A DNA stretch of 64,000 bases, from assembly GCA_910587155.1 (NCBI GenBank), contig CAJULA010000017.1:1-64000 (forward strand). The letters are read 5' to 3'. A program made the translations under genes and the position numbers. The DNA is from an uncultured Lachnospiraceae bacterium. GTDB lineage: Bacteria > Bacillota > Clostridia > Lachnospirales > Lachnospiraceae. How positions within the stretch are numbered: the stretch's first letter is position 1; each line of letters starts with the position of its first letter. Below the pieces are notes generated by a model. That model made no database searches. It saw only the letters and a list, made by a program, of their open reading frames with translations, and was not told where the DNA came from. Shown piece after piece: positions 51,130 to 58,911 of the stretch.

Positions 51130-52008
51130 TTATTCAATCGGCTTCAAATAGAAACCGCCGTAAAAATCTTCAGACTTAAAGGTATTGATGATCACATGGG
51201 GATCTGCCTTATGCATCAGTTTGGCAATATCCTGCATCTCATAACTGGAAACCACCGTGTGCAGCAGGCTGATCTTCTTTCCGCTGTATCCGCCGATCCC
51301 ATCCACTCTGGAAACACCATGCCGATACTCCGCCACATAGGCCTTGATTATCTCATCAGGCTTGGTTGTCGTGATCTGCATGGTCATGCGCTCGTACCGG
51401 TGATAGAAGGAATCAATGGTCTTTGTAGAGATAAACTGAAACAGAATGGAATATCCTGCATACTCCCAGCCAAACATAAAGCCGAAAATGGTAATCAGTG
51501 TTGCGTTAAATACAAAGACATAGCTCCAGATGGATTTCCCCTTCTTGTTGGAAATATACAGCGCCACAAAGTCCACGCCTCCTGTGGACGCATTGCCTTT
51601 GAGCGCGATCACCGTCATAATGCCATAGGAAAACCCTCCGAAAATCACATTCAGCAGAACATCGTCAAACAGAGGTTCAAAATTCAGGATCTTCAGGAAA
51701 AAGCTGGCAAAGAATACCTGCAACAGCGAAAAAAACGTGAATCGCTTGCTGATACTCTTACTGCACAAGACAGCAACCGGAATGTTTAATACCAACATAC
51801 CTATGGAAACAGAAAACGTAAATCCGAAAAATGTGGAGGTGATCTTTTCGATCAGGATGGCCACCCCCGTAAACCCGCTGGAGAGCAGGTTAATGGGATT
51901 CATAAAAATCTGCAGGATAGCCGCCTGCAAAAATCCGGCCAGCAGTACGCTCGTAAATGTAATGGCATACCGCACTTTTTCATTGCTTCTTAACATTCGA
52001 AAATTCAT
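51130..52008 (-). CDS. YitT family membrane protein (DUF2179 tail)
   Basis: A 292-residue protein with five or six membrane segments (for example TSVLLAGFLQAAILQIF and GFTGVAILIEKITS), followed by a soluble DUF2179 domain (RHGVSRVDGIGGYSGKK, LMHKADPHVIINTF). The family is widespread in Firmicutes; its transport or signalling role is not established. Its start overlaps the cutC stop by four bases as ATGA, so translation is coupled. Confidence 0.92.
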   Translation of the reverse strand: MNFRMLRSNEKVRYAITFTSVLLAGFLQAAILQIFMNPINLLSSGFTGVAILIEKITSTFFGFTFSVSIGMLVLNIPVAVLCSKSISKRFTFFSLLQVFFASFFLKILNFEPLFDDVLLNVIFGGFSYGIMTVIALKGNASTGGVDFVALYISNKKGKSIWSYVFVFNATLITIFGFMFGWEYAGYSILFQFISTKTIDSFYHRYERMTMQITTTKPDEIIKAYVAEYRHGVSRVDGIGGYSGKKISLLHTVVSSYEMQDIAKLMHKADPHVIINTFKSEDFYGGFYLKPIE

Positions 52009-52745
52009 ATCGTCTCAACCAGCCTCTTCACCAACGCCTCATCTACGATTTCATATGCATCCCTGTGAGGCTGCTCCGTATAGGAGTAGGATACATCCGG
52101 CCCGTTGGTAGTCGGATCACAACGCCATCCCTTACAGGAACTGTGCACCTGCCAGATCCCCGTCTTTTCCATCAGCTCCGCGGCATTTCCCGCATTGACG
52201 CCGCTGCCCGCCAGAATCTGGATCCGATCGCCGTATTTCTTCTGGAGAGCGGCAATCTGCTCCGCGCCATCCATGGCCTTTGCCTTCCCGCCGCTGGTGA
52301 GAACACGGCAGATTCCCATACCGATCAGTGCTTCCATGGCGCTGTCCTGATCCGGTACACAATCAAATGCCCGATGGAACACAGCTTCTCCGTGATATCT
52401 TTCTATAATCTGCACAATCTCCCGTATCTGTATCTCATGAAGCTCCGCCCTGGCATCCAGACATCCGAATGCAATACCGTCGGCGCCGTTTTCCATCAGC
52501 AGCTGCGTGTCCTGTTTCATCACTTCAAAATCCGCGTCGCTGTAACAGAATCCTGCCGCTCTGGGGCGAACCATAGCCACCACCTTCAGATCCGTATGTT
52601 TCTTTGTCAGAAGCAGTGTCCCCACGGACGGCGTCAGACCGCCCAGATACAGCGCACTGTTCAGTTCGATCCGCTTTGCGCCTCCGCGGTATGCCGCCAG
52701 CGCATCCTCATAGCTGCCGCAACAGATTTCCACTATTTTATCCAT
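52005..52745 (-). CDS. cutC: CutC family TIM-barrel protein
   Basis: A 246-residue TIM-barrel protein. The family signature is at the start (VEICCGSYEDALAAYRGGAK, RIELNSALYLGGLTPS) and continues with VMVRPRAAGFCYSD, DGIAFGCLD and HRAFDC. CutC was named for copper homeostasis in E. coli, but this role is disputed and a sugar-related enzymatic role is possible. GAGGG precedes the ATG. It follows mupG by 33 bases in the glyco-salvage run, which favours a carbohydrate role here (inference). Confidence 0.92.
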   Translation of the reverse strand: MDKIVEICCGSYEDALAAYRGGAKRIELNSALYLGGLTPSVGTLLLTKKHTDLKVVAMVRPRAAGFCYSDADFEVMKQDTQLLMENGADGIAFGCLDARAELHEIQIREIVQIIERYHGEAVFHRAFDCVPDQDSAMEALIGMGICRVLTSGGKAKAMDGAEQIAALQKKYGDRIQILAGSGVNAGNAAELMEKTGIWQVHSSCKGWRCDPTTNGPDVSYSYTEQPHRDAYEIVDEALVKRLVETI

Positions 52746-52778
52746 ATTGTCACCCTCATGATTGCTATTATAATTACC

Positions 52779-53867
52779 TTACATCGTCAGCGCAAAACTG
52801 TAGGCCGGTTTGATGCAGTCCAGCAAAAGCTGCTCTCCTCCATCCACATGGCCTGCATAATTATAAACATCATCCGCCTTGATCTCGCTCAGTACGATCA
52901 TCAGCTCTCCGGCATAATGTTTCAGATTGTCATTGACGATGATCACATCGCCTCTGGTGAACGTTTCCTTTCCATTTGCCCGCGGCACAATGGCTTTGTC
53001 CTTATATTGTATCCTGGGCCAGCTGGATCTGATAACCAGTTCATTGCAGTCGTCTCTGGATGCATGGATATCACAGGTGATAATTTCCTTTTCTGTTTCC
53101 GAAATAGTTTCCGCCGCACTGACTTTGATGGAAATCTTGCTCAGATCCGTCTCTGCCATGGCTTTCAGTTCCGCCTCGCTGGCAAAGGCATTGCCGATCA
53201 GGAAATCATTGCAAAGGCCCATGGCATTGAGATGGCGAAGCTGTAAGTCTATTGGCAGATCTCTGTGAATCTCCAGTGTCGGAAGCCCGTCATATACTTC
53301 CCATGGCCCATGGGTGTGCGGTTCCCGGCTGGTGACAAACGCGGCATTATTCAGACCCAGAGGCTGATACCAACGGTTCAGTTCCTGCCATCTGGCAAGT
53401 CCCATACCGGTATTTCGCTGCGGGTAAAAGTTGCTGCAAAGGCACATATTGCTGCGGTCTGCCCCCTTTTTAATCATCACATCCAGCGCCTGCGTGGAAG
53501 AAGCATTGTATTCGATCATAATGCCATAGGGATTTTTAGTGATCGCAATGTCCTCTGCATCGCTGAAATGCTCATCCAGGCGAATAATATCCACACCCAT
53601 TTCCGCAAATACGGAAAGGTCACGCGGGCCTGCTTCCAGTCTTTTGAAAACGGCGCCGTTTGTATCCACCGATACCTTCAGCCCATTCTCATGGGCTACC
53701 TTACAAAATTCCGTAAAATCCTCTTTGATCTTTTCTTTGTCCTCTTCTACGGACAACAGGCAGGTAAACACACGCTGAAAACCATATTTCCCCGCCAGTT
53801 TCATATATTCATAGCATTTTTCTCTGGGTGCCCGCTCGGGGTATACCGAGATGCCAAGTCTTTTCAT
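52779..53867 (-). CDS. MupG-like 6-phospho-N-acetylmuramidase (DUF871)
   Basis: A 362-residue cytoplasmic protein of the DUF871/MupG family. The N-terminal TIM barrel (RLGISVYPERAP, GFQRVFTCLLS, NGLKVSVDTNG, GVDIIRLDEHF, MIEYNASS, NFYPQRNTGMG) holds conserved Asp and Glu residues; a C-terminal beta domain (around 245-355) follows, also typical. In Staphylococcus MupG splits MurNAc-6-phosphate-GlcNAc after PTS import, recycling peptidoglycan. Here it lies downstream of a lactose/cellobiose-type PTS and four amide/peptide hydrolases, so it may cleave the phosphodisaccharide brought in by that PTS. Preceded by hairpin element copy 4. Confidence 0.85.
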   Translation of the reverse strand: MKRLGISVYPERAPREKCYEYMKLAGKYGFQRVFTCLLSVEEDKEKIKEDFTEFCKVAHENGLKVSVDTNGAVFKRLEAGPRDLSVFAEMGVDIIRLDEHFSDAEDIAITKNPYGIMIEYNASSTQALDVMIKKGADRSNMCLCSNFYPQRNTGMGLARWQELNRWYQPLGLNNAAFVTSREPHTHGPWEVYDGLPTLEIHRDLPIDLQLRHLNAMGLCNDFLIGNAFASEAELKAMAETDLSKISIKVSAAETISETEKEIITCDIHASRDDCNELVIRSSWPRIQYKDKAIVPRANGKETFTRGDVIIVNDNLKHYAGELMIVLSEIKADDVYNYAGHVDGGEQLLLDCIKPAYSFALTM

Positions 53868-53887
53868 AACAGAGATCCTCCGATTCC

Positions 53888-54045
53888 AGTTCCGCTACAT
53901 TCCTTCCGCCGCCCTTTCCCTGAAAGGATTTCCCATCCGCTTTCGCGTCTGTTAAATCCTTTCGGGCACCGTACGGAATTTCGCTGTTTTGATACCAGTT
54001 CCGCATCTCCCTTACACGGGAGATGCTGTTTTTTATTTCAGTTCC
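53888..54045 (-). repeat. Intercistronic hairpin element, copy 4 (tandem pair)
   Basis: Two units in a row on the minus strand. The first is a plain hairpin, AACAGCATCTCCC / GGGAGATGCGGAACT (54007-54032 side). The second, 53888-53990, opens AAAACAGCGAAATTCC, holds AAGGATTT/AAATCCTT arms around GACGCGAAAG, and closes GGAATGTAGCGGAACT. AGTTCC occurs at 53888, 53997 and 54040, the last inside the final codons of the upstream M20 gene. Confidence 0.82.
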
Positions 54046-55157
54046 AGGCCTTCCATCAGTTGGTGGAGTGCGTAGGCGTAGATCTGTGTGTTTTTTTCTA
54101 TGTCACAGATGCGCATCCATTCGTCCGGCATATGGCCGATGCCTTTCTGGCCTTTGAAGCTGGGGCCGAATGGTACGATGTTTTTCACCACTTTGGCATA
54201 GCTGCCGCCGGTGGTGGTCACTGCGCTGCCGTCCTCATGCATGATTTCCTCATAAACGCGTTCCAGTGTCTTGATCAGGTAGGTGTCTTTATCGAAAAAG
54301 ACAGGATCAATGTTGGAATCCAGAATAAGGATCATATGCTCGCTGCAGAGCTTGCGCAGGGATTCGGTCATCGTTTCCAGCTTATAGGACGCCGGATAGC
54401 TGGAAACCAGTGTCAGGCCACAGCTGTCAGCATCCTCAAAGAGTTCAACCTTGCGCACCTGGTTCTTGCCAAACTCTTCATCGGAGTAGTCGATGCCCAG
54501 GCTGGCAGCCAGATCGTTTTTGTTTAAGATAAAACGATTGACAAAGCCGTAGAGCTCTTCGGTCCTGTCTTTGGGCAGGCTGTAACGGAATGCGGCCCGG
54601 CCGCGCTCCGCATAGATCACCGGATATTTGACATCAGGTGTCCAGCCCATCAGAGGGTATTTATGGTCTTTGAAATACCACTTCATATCCTCCATCCCGG
54701 TTTCTTCATTGGTGCCGAATATGATTTTGACACGGATGGGGAACTCATAACCGAGATCCATCAATGTCTTGAGCGCATACATGCAGCAGAATGTGGGGCC
54801 TTTATTGTCAAGGACACCTCTTGCATACAAAGTGCCGTCTTTTTCCGTACAGACAAAGGGATCGGTCTTCCACACGCCGTCCACATCCACCACATCCAGG
54901 TGGCCCACGCAGGCAATATAGTCTTCGGTATCAGGGCCGCAGGCTGCAATGCCCACCTGATTGCCCACGTTCTCTGTCTCGAATCCCAGACGACGCGCAA
55001 TGCTGAGCGCTTCCTTAAGGCAGTCTGCCACTCGTTTTCCGTAAGGTTCCTCCGGTGTCGCCGTATCCTGCCGGGAGTCCATACCGCAGATTGTTTTAAT
55101 ATCTTCCACCAGTTCCGGAAGAAGTTCGCTTACATGGTTTATAATTTTCTCTTTCAT
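54033..55157 (-). CDS. M20-family metallopeptidase (Sapep/PepV-like dipeptidase)
   Basis: A 374-residue zinc dipeptidase. Motifs: CVGHLDVVDVDG (first His/Asp), GTLYARGVLDNKGPT (bridging Asp) and IFGTNEETGMED (catalytic Glu pair). PepV and Sapep enzymes are about 460 residues; here the lid domain between about 190 and 300 is shorter. The His ligand near the C-terminus is present in GIGHMPDEWM. It starts two bases after the stop of the asparaginase gene. It should finish the degradation of short peptides or release amino acids from dipeptides in the salvage pathway. Confidence 0.9.
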   Translation of the reverse strand: MKEKIINHVSELLPELVEDIKTICGMDSRQDTATPEEPYGKRVADCLKEALSIARRLGFETENVGNQVGIAACGPDTEDYIACVGHLDVVDVDGVWKTDPFVCTEKDGTLYARGVLDNKGPTFCCMYALKTLMDLGYEFPIRVKIIFGTNEETGMEDMKWYFKDHKYPLMGWTPDVKYPVIYAERGRAAFRYSLPKDRTEELYGFVNRFILNKNDLAASLGIDYSDEEFGKNQVRKVELFEDADSCGLTLVSSYPASYKLETMTESLRKLCSEHMILILDSNIDPVFFDKDTYLIKTLERVYEEIMHEDGSAVTTTGGSYAKVVKNIVPFGPSFKGQKGIGHMPDEWMRICDIEKNTQIYAYALHQLMEGLELK

Positions 55158-55159
55158 CT

Positions 55160-56113
55160 CTATTCCTCAACCGGCGCCATACGCACACGCATATATTCTT
55201 CCAGCCACTCTTTGGATGCCTCTTCAAAGGTGCAGTGGCCATCATCTTCTCTCGTGACCAGATAAACGATGGGAGGCTGATCCTGTGTGGCAACACTGAA
55301 GGAAAATCCGCCAATATTGGTAGCACAGCCAAATTCCCCTTTGTTGTTCATTGCCACGACAGACAGATCGCCCGCTTCTCCCCGTTTTGCTTTCAGCTTC
55401 TGATCAAGGTCGTTTACGGCTTTCTCACATGCCTCCTGGGGTGTCAGGCCCTCTTTCATCAGGCGGACGATCTCATAGGAAATACAGCCTTTCATCAGAT
55501 CCTCACCCAGTCCGGTGGCCGTCGCGCCGCCCACTTCAGAATCCGCATAAAAGCCCGAACCCACAATGGGAGAATCTCCCACACGGCCGCTCCGTTTCAT
55601 AAACAGGCCGCTCGTGCTGGTAGCCGCTGTTACGGTCCCGGACTGATCCAGACATACCATGCCCACCGTATCGTGGCCGTCGTAGGGCTTCAGTTCCTGA
55701 TCCAATTCTTTTTTCTTTTTGCGGTAAAAAGCCTTCGCACGATCGGTAAGCATTTCTTTTTCTTCAAATTGGAACTCGCGCGCATATTTTTCGGCTCCGG
55801 CTCCTACCAGTACATTGTTCACCTTTTCCCCACTGAGTTTTCTGGCAATGCTGATCGGATTGGCGAAATCCTTGATCGCTCCCAGCGCTCCCACGCTCAT
55901 GGTATCCCCGTCCATATAGCCGGCATCCAGTTCCACAATCTGCTCCTCATTGGGCAGTCCGCCGTAACCCACTGATTTATAGTAAGGGAAGTCCTCCACC
56001 GCACGGATGGCAGTCTCAATGGCGCTGCCTGAGGTTTCCCCCTTTTTCAGCATTTCATCTGCCTGTTCTATCCCTTCCTTTGCCATTCTCCATGTGGCTA
56101 TGATTCCATACAT
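55160..56113 (-). CDS. Glycosylasparaginase / N4-(beta-N-acetylglucosaminyl)-L-asparaginase family
   Basis: A 317-residue Ntn hydrolase of the isoaspartyl peptidase/glycosylasparaginase family, made as a precursor that cleaves itself before a Thr. The autoprocessing site fits GHDTVGMVCLDQSG, with the Thr of HDTVG as nucleophile, followed by TSTSGLFMKRSGRVGDSPIVG (in two overlapping motifs) and GGATATGLGED, all typical of the glycosylasparaginase branch, which splits the GlcNAc-Asn link of degraded glycoproteins. AGGAGG precedes the ATG. Lies between peptidases in one run. FraE-like asparaginase action is an alternative. Confidence 0.87.
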   Translation of the reverse strand: MYGIIATWRMAKEGIEQADEMLKKGETSGSAIETAIRAVEDFPYYKSVGYGGLPNEEQIVELDAGYMDGDTMSVGALGAIKDFANPISIARKLSGEKVNNVLVGAGAEKYAREFQFEEKEMLTDRAKAFYRKKKKELDQELKPYDGHDTVGMVCLDQSGTVTAATSTSGLFMKRSGRVGDSPIVGSGFYADSEVGGATATGLGEDLMKGCISYEIVRLMKEGLTPQEACEKAVNDLDQKLKAKRGEAGDLSVVAMNNKGEFGCATNIGGFSFSVATQDQPPIVYLVTREDDGHCTFEEASKEWLEEYMRVRMAPVEE

Positions 56114-56181
56114 ATCATTTCCTCCTGCCTTATATCATGTTTTCACGATCTGTGCAGCAAATACGCAGATCTGCCTGTTCA

Positions 56182-57252
56182 TCAGGCTCCATTGTTACTT
56201 ATCTGTTTAAATATCTCATCATCCATATCCTTTACCAGTTCACAGAGCAGACGGATGCAGGCCTCCACATCATCCTCGTGGATGATGCTGTGGTTGGTGT
56301 GCATATACCGGATGGGTATGGATAAGGTCATGTTAAGGATTCCCTCAAATGCCTTGTGTATATTGCCGGAATCCGTGCCGCCTTTGTTAAATACCGCATA
56401 CTGACAGGGGATATCATGCTTTTTGCAGATACGTTCCACATACCGCACCAATCCCCTGGGCGCAATGGAATTGGAGTCAATCATTGACAGCACCACACCT
56501 TTGCCAAGGCTACAGATATTATGGTTGGCCGGGGTATCACCGGCTAATGTGGTGTCGATCGCAAAGGCGATGTCCGGGTGCACAGCCTCTGTGGCGGTCC
56601 TGGCCCCCCGAAGCCCCGGCTCTTCCTGCACGGTATTGGCCAGGTAAAGCGGTGTGTGCACCGTATCTTTCAGTTTTTCCGCCACTTCTGCCATGATATA
56701 GTTTCCGATCCGGTCGTCAAAGGCTTTACAGGAAATATATTTGGGATTGTTCATCACCTCAAAATGTGCCCAGGGAGCGACCATATCCCCCACGGCAATT
56801 CCCAGAGAAAGCACTTCTTCCCGATCCGCCACACCCAGATCCAGATAGATGTCTTCCATGGCAACGGTCTTATTGCGGATCTCCTGCGGCAGCCCGTGTG
56901 TCGCCATACTGCCCATCAGTGCGGCATATTTCTTTTTCTCTCTTGTGACAATCGTGTACCACTGGCCCAGAACCATATGGCTCCACCAGCTTCCCACCGG
57001 GCGCACCCGGATAAAGCCGTTATCGTCGATGCTCTCTACCATAAAGCCTACTTCGTCCATATGGGCGGCAATCATCATTTTCGGGCCCTGCGCATCCACA
57101 CACTTGAGCCCGACCACACTGCCGAGCCTGTCCCTGATACAGCCAATGCCAAGGCTCTCATATTCTTTTGCCAGCATCTCTCCCGCTTCCTGTTCAAAGG
57201 AAGAGATTCCGCAGACAGAACATATCTTTTCCAATCTTTCCAAATTCATCAT
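56182..57252 (-). CDS. M42-family aminopeptidase (canonical)
   Basis: A 356-residue metallo-aminopeptidase of the glutamyl/TET type, forming large oligomeric shells. All metal ligands and the catalytic Glu appear: MIAAHMDEVGFMV (His), SCKAFDDRIGNY (bridging Asp), VQEEPGLRGART (Glu pair), AIDTTLAGDTP (Asp) and PIRYMHTNHSI (His). ATG at 57252 overlaps the preceding gene's TGA by one base (TGATG), with another ATG one codon later. Its upstream neighbour is a related protein lacking these residues. Confidence 0.93.
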   Translation of the reverse strand: MMNLERLEKICSVCGISSFEQEAGEMLAKEYESLGIGCIRDRLGSVVGLKCVDAQGPKMMIAAHMDEVGFMVESIDDNGFIRVRPVGSWWSHMVLGQWYTIVTREKKKYAALMGSMATHGLPQEIRNKTVAMEDIYLDLGVADREEVLSLGIAVGDMVAPWAHFEVMNNPKYISCKAFDDRIGNYIMAEVAEKLKDTVHTPLYLANTVQEEPGLRGARTATEAVHPDIAFAIDTTLAGDTPANHNICSLGKGVVLSMIDSNSIAPRGLVRYVERICKKHDIPCQYAVFNKGGTDSGNIHKAFEGILNMTLSIPIRYMHTNHSIIHEDDVEACIRLLCELVKDMDDEIFKQISNNGA

Positions 57253-58271
57253 CACTTGTCACCCAGTCCGAATCCTGCAATTTTTTCAGAATCAATGGTT
57301 TTCAGATATGCAGCCAGGCTCTCTGTCAGCGCGTCCACATCACCGGCCCTGCATATCTCATTGGCACTGCCCATATGATCCATGGCGATGCCCGCACTGA
57401 CCGCCGGTGTTCCTTTTAATGTCTTATGAATAAAGGAACCGTCATTTCCCGTTATCCCGAAATAGGGTTTTGTCTCTGTTTTTTCCGCAAAGTCATGCAA
57501 AAGGGACTGGGCAGGAAGCATCTGTCTGTCATAATACCCCAGTATCACACCGTCTCCCACACCAATCTTGTGTTTGGCAGTATCAAACGCCGTCAGAGCA
57601 ATGGCCGCATCCGGGCGGATCACATAGGTGGCGGTCTTCGTTCCTCTAAATCCGATCACGGACTGGGCAATGCATCCGACTGCCAGATGGAAGTCAAATT
57701 CCGTATCTTTTACCCGTTCGAGCAGTTCCAGCGTCACTTCATTCAACACTCTGGGGAACAGCGCTTTCGACATGATAATTCCGTCCTTTTCACTGTAGTC
57801 ACCGGCAAATCCGACCAGATCACCCGGATGCACCAGCTCTTTCAGTTCCTCGCCGGAAAGACCACAGGTGATAAATAAGTCATCCGCATTTTTCACCTCG
57901 CAGGAATCTTCCAGTGATTTTTTATCCATCCCGATCACACCGTCAATACAGGTGTCCTCTCTTGTCAGGATACGCACCCGCTGATGCAGCAGCGAACTGC
58001 ATGCCAGATGCTCCAGCGGAATGAAGGAAAGGGTGCCTTCCTTTTTCACCTCTGAAATCATCAATCCCACTTCATCCAGAGGGGAAGCGATCATAAAGGT
58101 TTGTGCCCTTGGATTTTTTGATTTTTTGATCGCAAAGAGTGATCCCAGACGATCAGCCTTGATCTCATCGCATAAAGGCTCATAGCTCTCCCGAAGTATC
58201 CTGGCCGCCCCATGCTCCGCGCTGCTGACCCCGAAACTGTTACATAGTTTTTCTAATCTGCCTGTGTTCAT
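57252..58271 (-). CDS. M42-like protein lacking metal ligands (pseudopeptidase)
   Basis: A 339-residue M42 homologue with the same overall plan as the next gene but with the metal site lost. AHMDEVG is SPLDEVG (His to Pro); CKAFDDRIG is SKALFPRVL (bridging Asp replaced); the EEPGLRG pair is QSVIGFRG (both Glu lost); the His-containing HTNHS is DHMGS. It keeps the core fold motifs (GTKTATYVIRPDAAI, AGIAMDHMG). M42 enzymes assemble into dodecamers, so it could form mixed particles with its active neighbour as a regulatory or structural subunit. AAGGAGAGG precedes the ATG at 58271, which follows a terminator hairpin. Confidence 0.85.
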   Translation of the reverse strand: MNTGRLEKLCNSFGVSSAEHGAARILRESYEPLCDEIKADRLGSLFAIKKSKNPRAQTFMIASPLDEVGLMISEVKKEGTLSFIPLEHLACSSLLHQRVRILTREDTCIDGVIGMDKKSLEDSCEVKNADDLFITCGLSGEELKELVHPGDLVGFAGDYSEKDGIIMSKALFPRVLNEVTLELLERVKDTEFDFHLAVGCIAQSVIGFRGTKTATYVIRPDAAIALTAFDTAKHKIGVGDGVILGYYDRQMLPAQSLLHDFAEKTETKPYFGITGNDGSFIHKTLKGTPAVSAGIAMDHMGSANEICRAGDVDALTESLAAYLKTIDSEKIAGFGLGDK

Positions 58272-58291
58272 ACCTCTCCTTTTTGAAAAGA

Positions 58292-58332
58292 CCGCCGCAA
58301 AATCCATTTTATGAAAAATCCTTTTGCGGCGG
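58292..58332 (-). terminator. Terminator or attenuator within the glyco-salvage run
   Basis: Minus-strand arms CCGCCGCAAAA and TTTTGCGGCGG with a 19-base A/T-rich loop, followed by TCTTTTC. It separates the PTS-GrdB-like part from the M42 genes and probably reduces downstream expression. Confidence 0.75.
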
Positions 58333-58353
58333 CACTTTTAAATTTTTATATAC

Positions 58354-58878
58354 TTAATAGCAAACCCGACTGCGGACATTCTCAAGCTCTGCCGACTCCT
58401 CTACGGTACATTTCATAAACTCACATAAATCCGCAAAGCTGTCATTCAGACCGGTGCCGCCTTTTTTCGGCATTTTCAGTATAGGCGTTTTGTCTTTGTA
58501 AGCCGCGATCGTATCTCCGTTTTCAACAGACATCATGGCACAAGACTTAATATCCGTGTTCTCCAGAATGGAAGTGGAAATCATGGCAGCCATGCGGGCA
58601 TAATCCGGGTAGTTGAAGCAGGGTCCGCACAAAACGAAGTCCGGATTTACCTTTTTCGCCATAGCTGTCATCTTTTTTACAACCTCTTCCTCATGGTTCT
58701 GAAAGTACTCATTGCCGCAGTACAGTGTGGCTGCAACCTGCGCTCCGATCTTTTCAAAATGCGGCTCCAGCATCAGAGAGGAACCGACACCGCCTTTTAC
58801 GGCAGTCAGGCCCACGTTCGGATTGGATTTTCCGCCGGCCCCCGCCAGACCCTGATCAAAAATCAACACAACTTTCAT
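58354..58878 (-). CDS. Stand-alone GrdB-like N-terminal domain protein
   Basis: A 174-residue protein resembling only the first domain of GrdB, the catalytic subunit of glycine/sarcosine/betaine reductase. VVLIFDQGLAGAGGKSNPN, GGVGSS, ATLYCGNEYFQNHEEEVV and KKVNPDFVLCGPCFNYPDYA line up with the GrdB block that reads VATVICGDxYF...NPDxxxAGPAFNxGRY. The selenocysteine domain is missing and the in-frame stop is TAA, so no Sec readthrough is possible. It has six Cys. It lies directly after the PTS IIC gene. A role in binding a sugar-amine or amino-acid substrate, rather than reduction, is suggested; function unknown. Confidence 0.72.
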   Translation of the reverse strand: MKVVLIFDQGLAGAGGKSNPNVGLTAVKGGVGSSLMLEPHFEKIGAQVAATLYCGNEYFQNHEEEVVKKMTAMAKKVNPDFVLCGPCFNYPDYARMAAMISTSILENTDIKSCAMMSVENGDTIAAYKDKTPILKMPKKGGTGLNDSFADLCEFMKCTVEESAELENVRSRVCY

Positions 58879-58911
58879 ATTCAGCCTCCTGTTGTTTCCG
58901 GTGGATTGTCA

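Noticed and set aside
17074..54045. Reading the hairpin elements as integron cassettes or a CRISPR array
   Set aside because: There is no integrase or cas gene, the copies are many kilobases apart, and the spacer regularity of an array is missing. A single-strand recombination role is kept only as an alternative.
53265..54527. A 420-codon plus-strand open frame spanning two genes and a repeat
   Set aside because: It runs across the MupG-like gene, hairpin element copy 4 and the M20 gene on the other strand; it has no motif or ribosome site.
58354..58378. Selenocysteine readthrough extending the GrdB-like gene
   Set aside because: The stop codon is TAA, not TGA, and the downstream frame soon meets further stops and a terminator.
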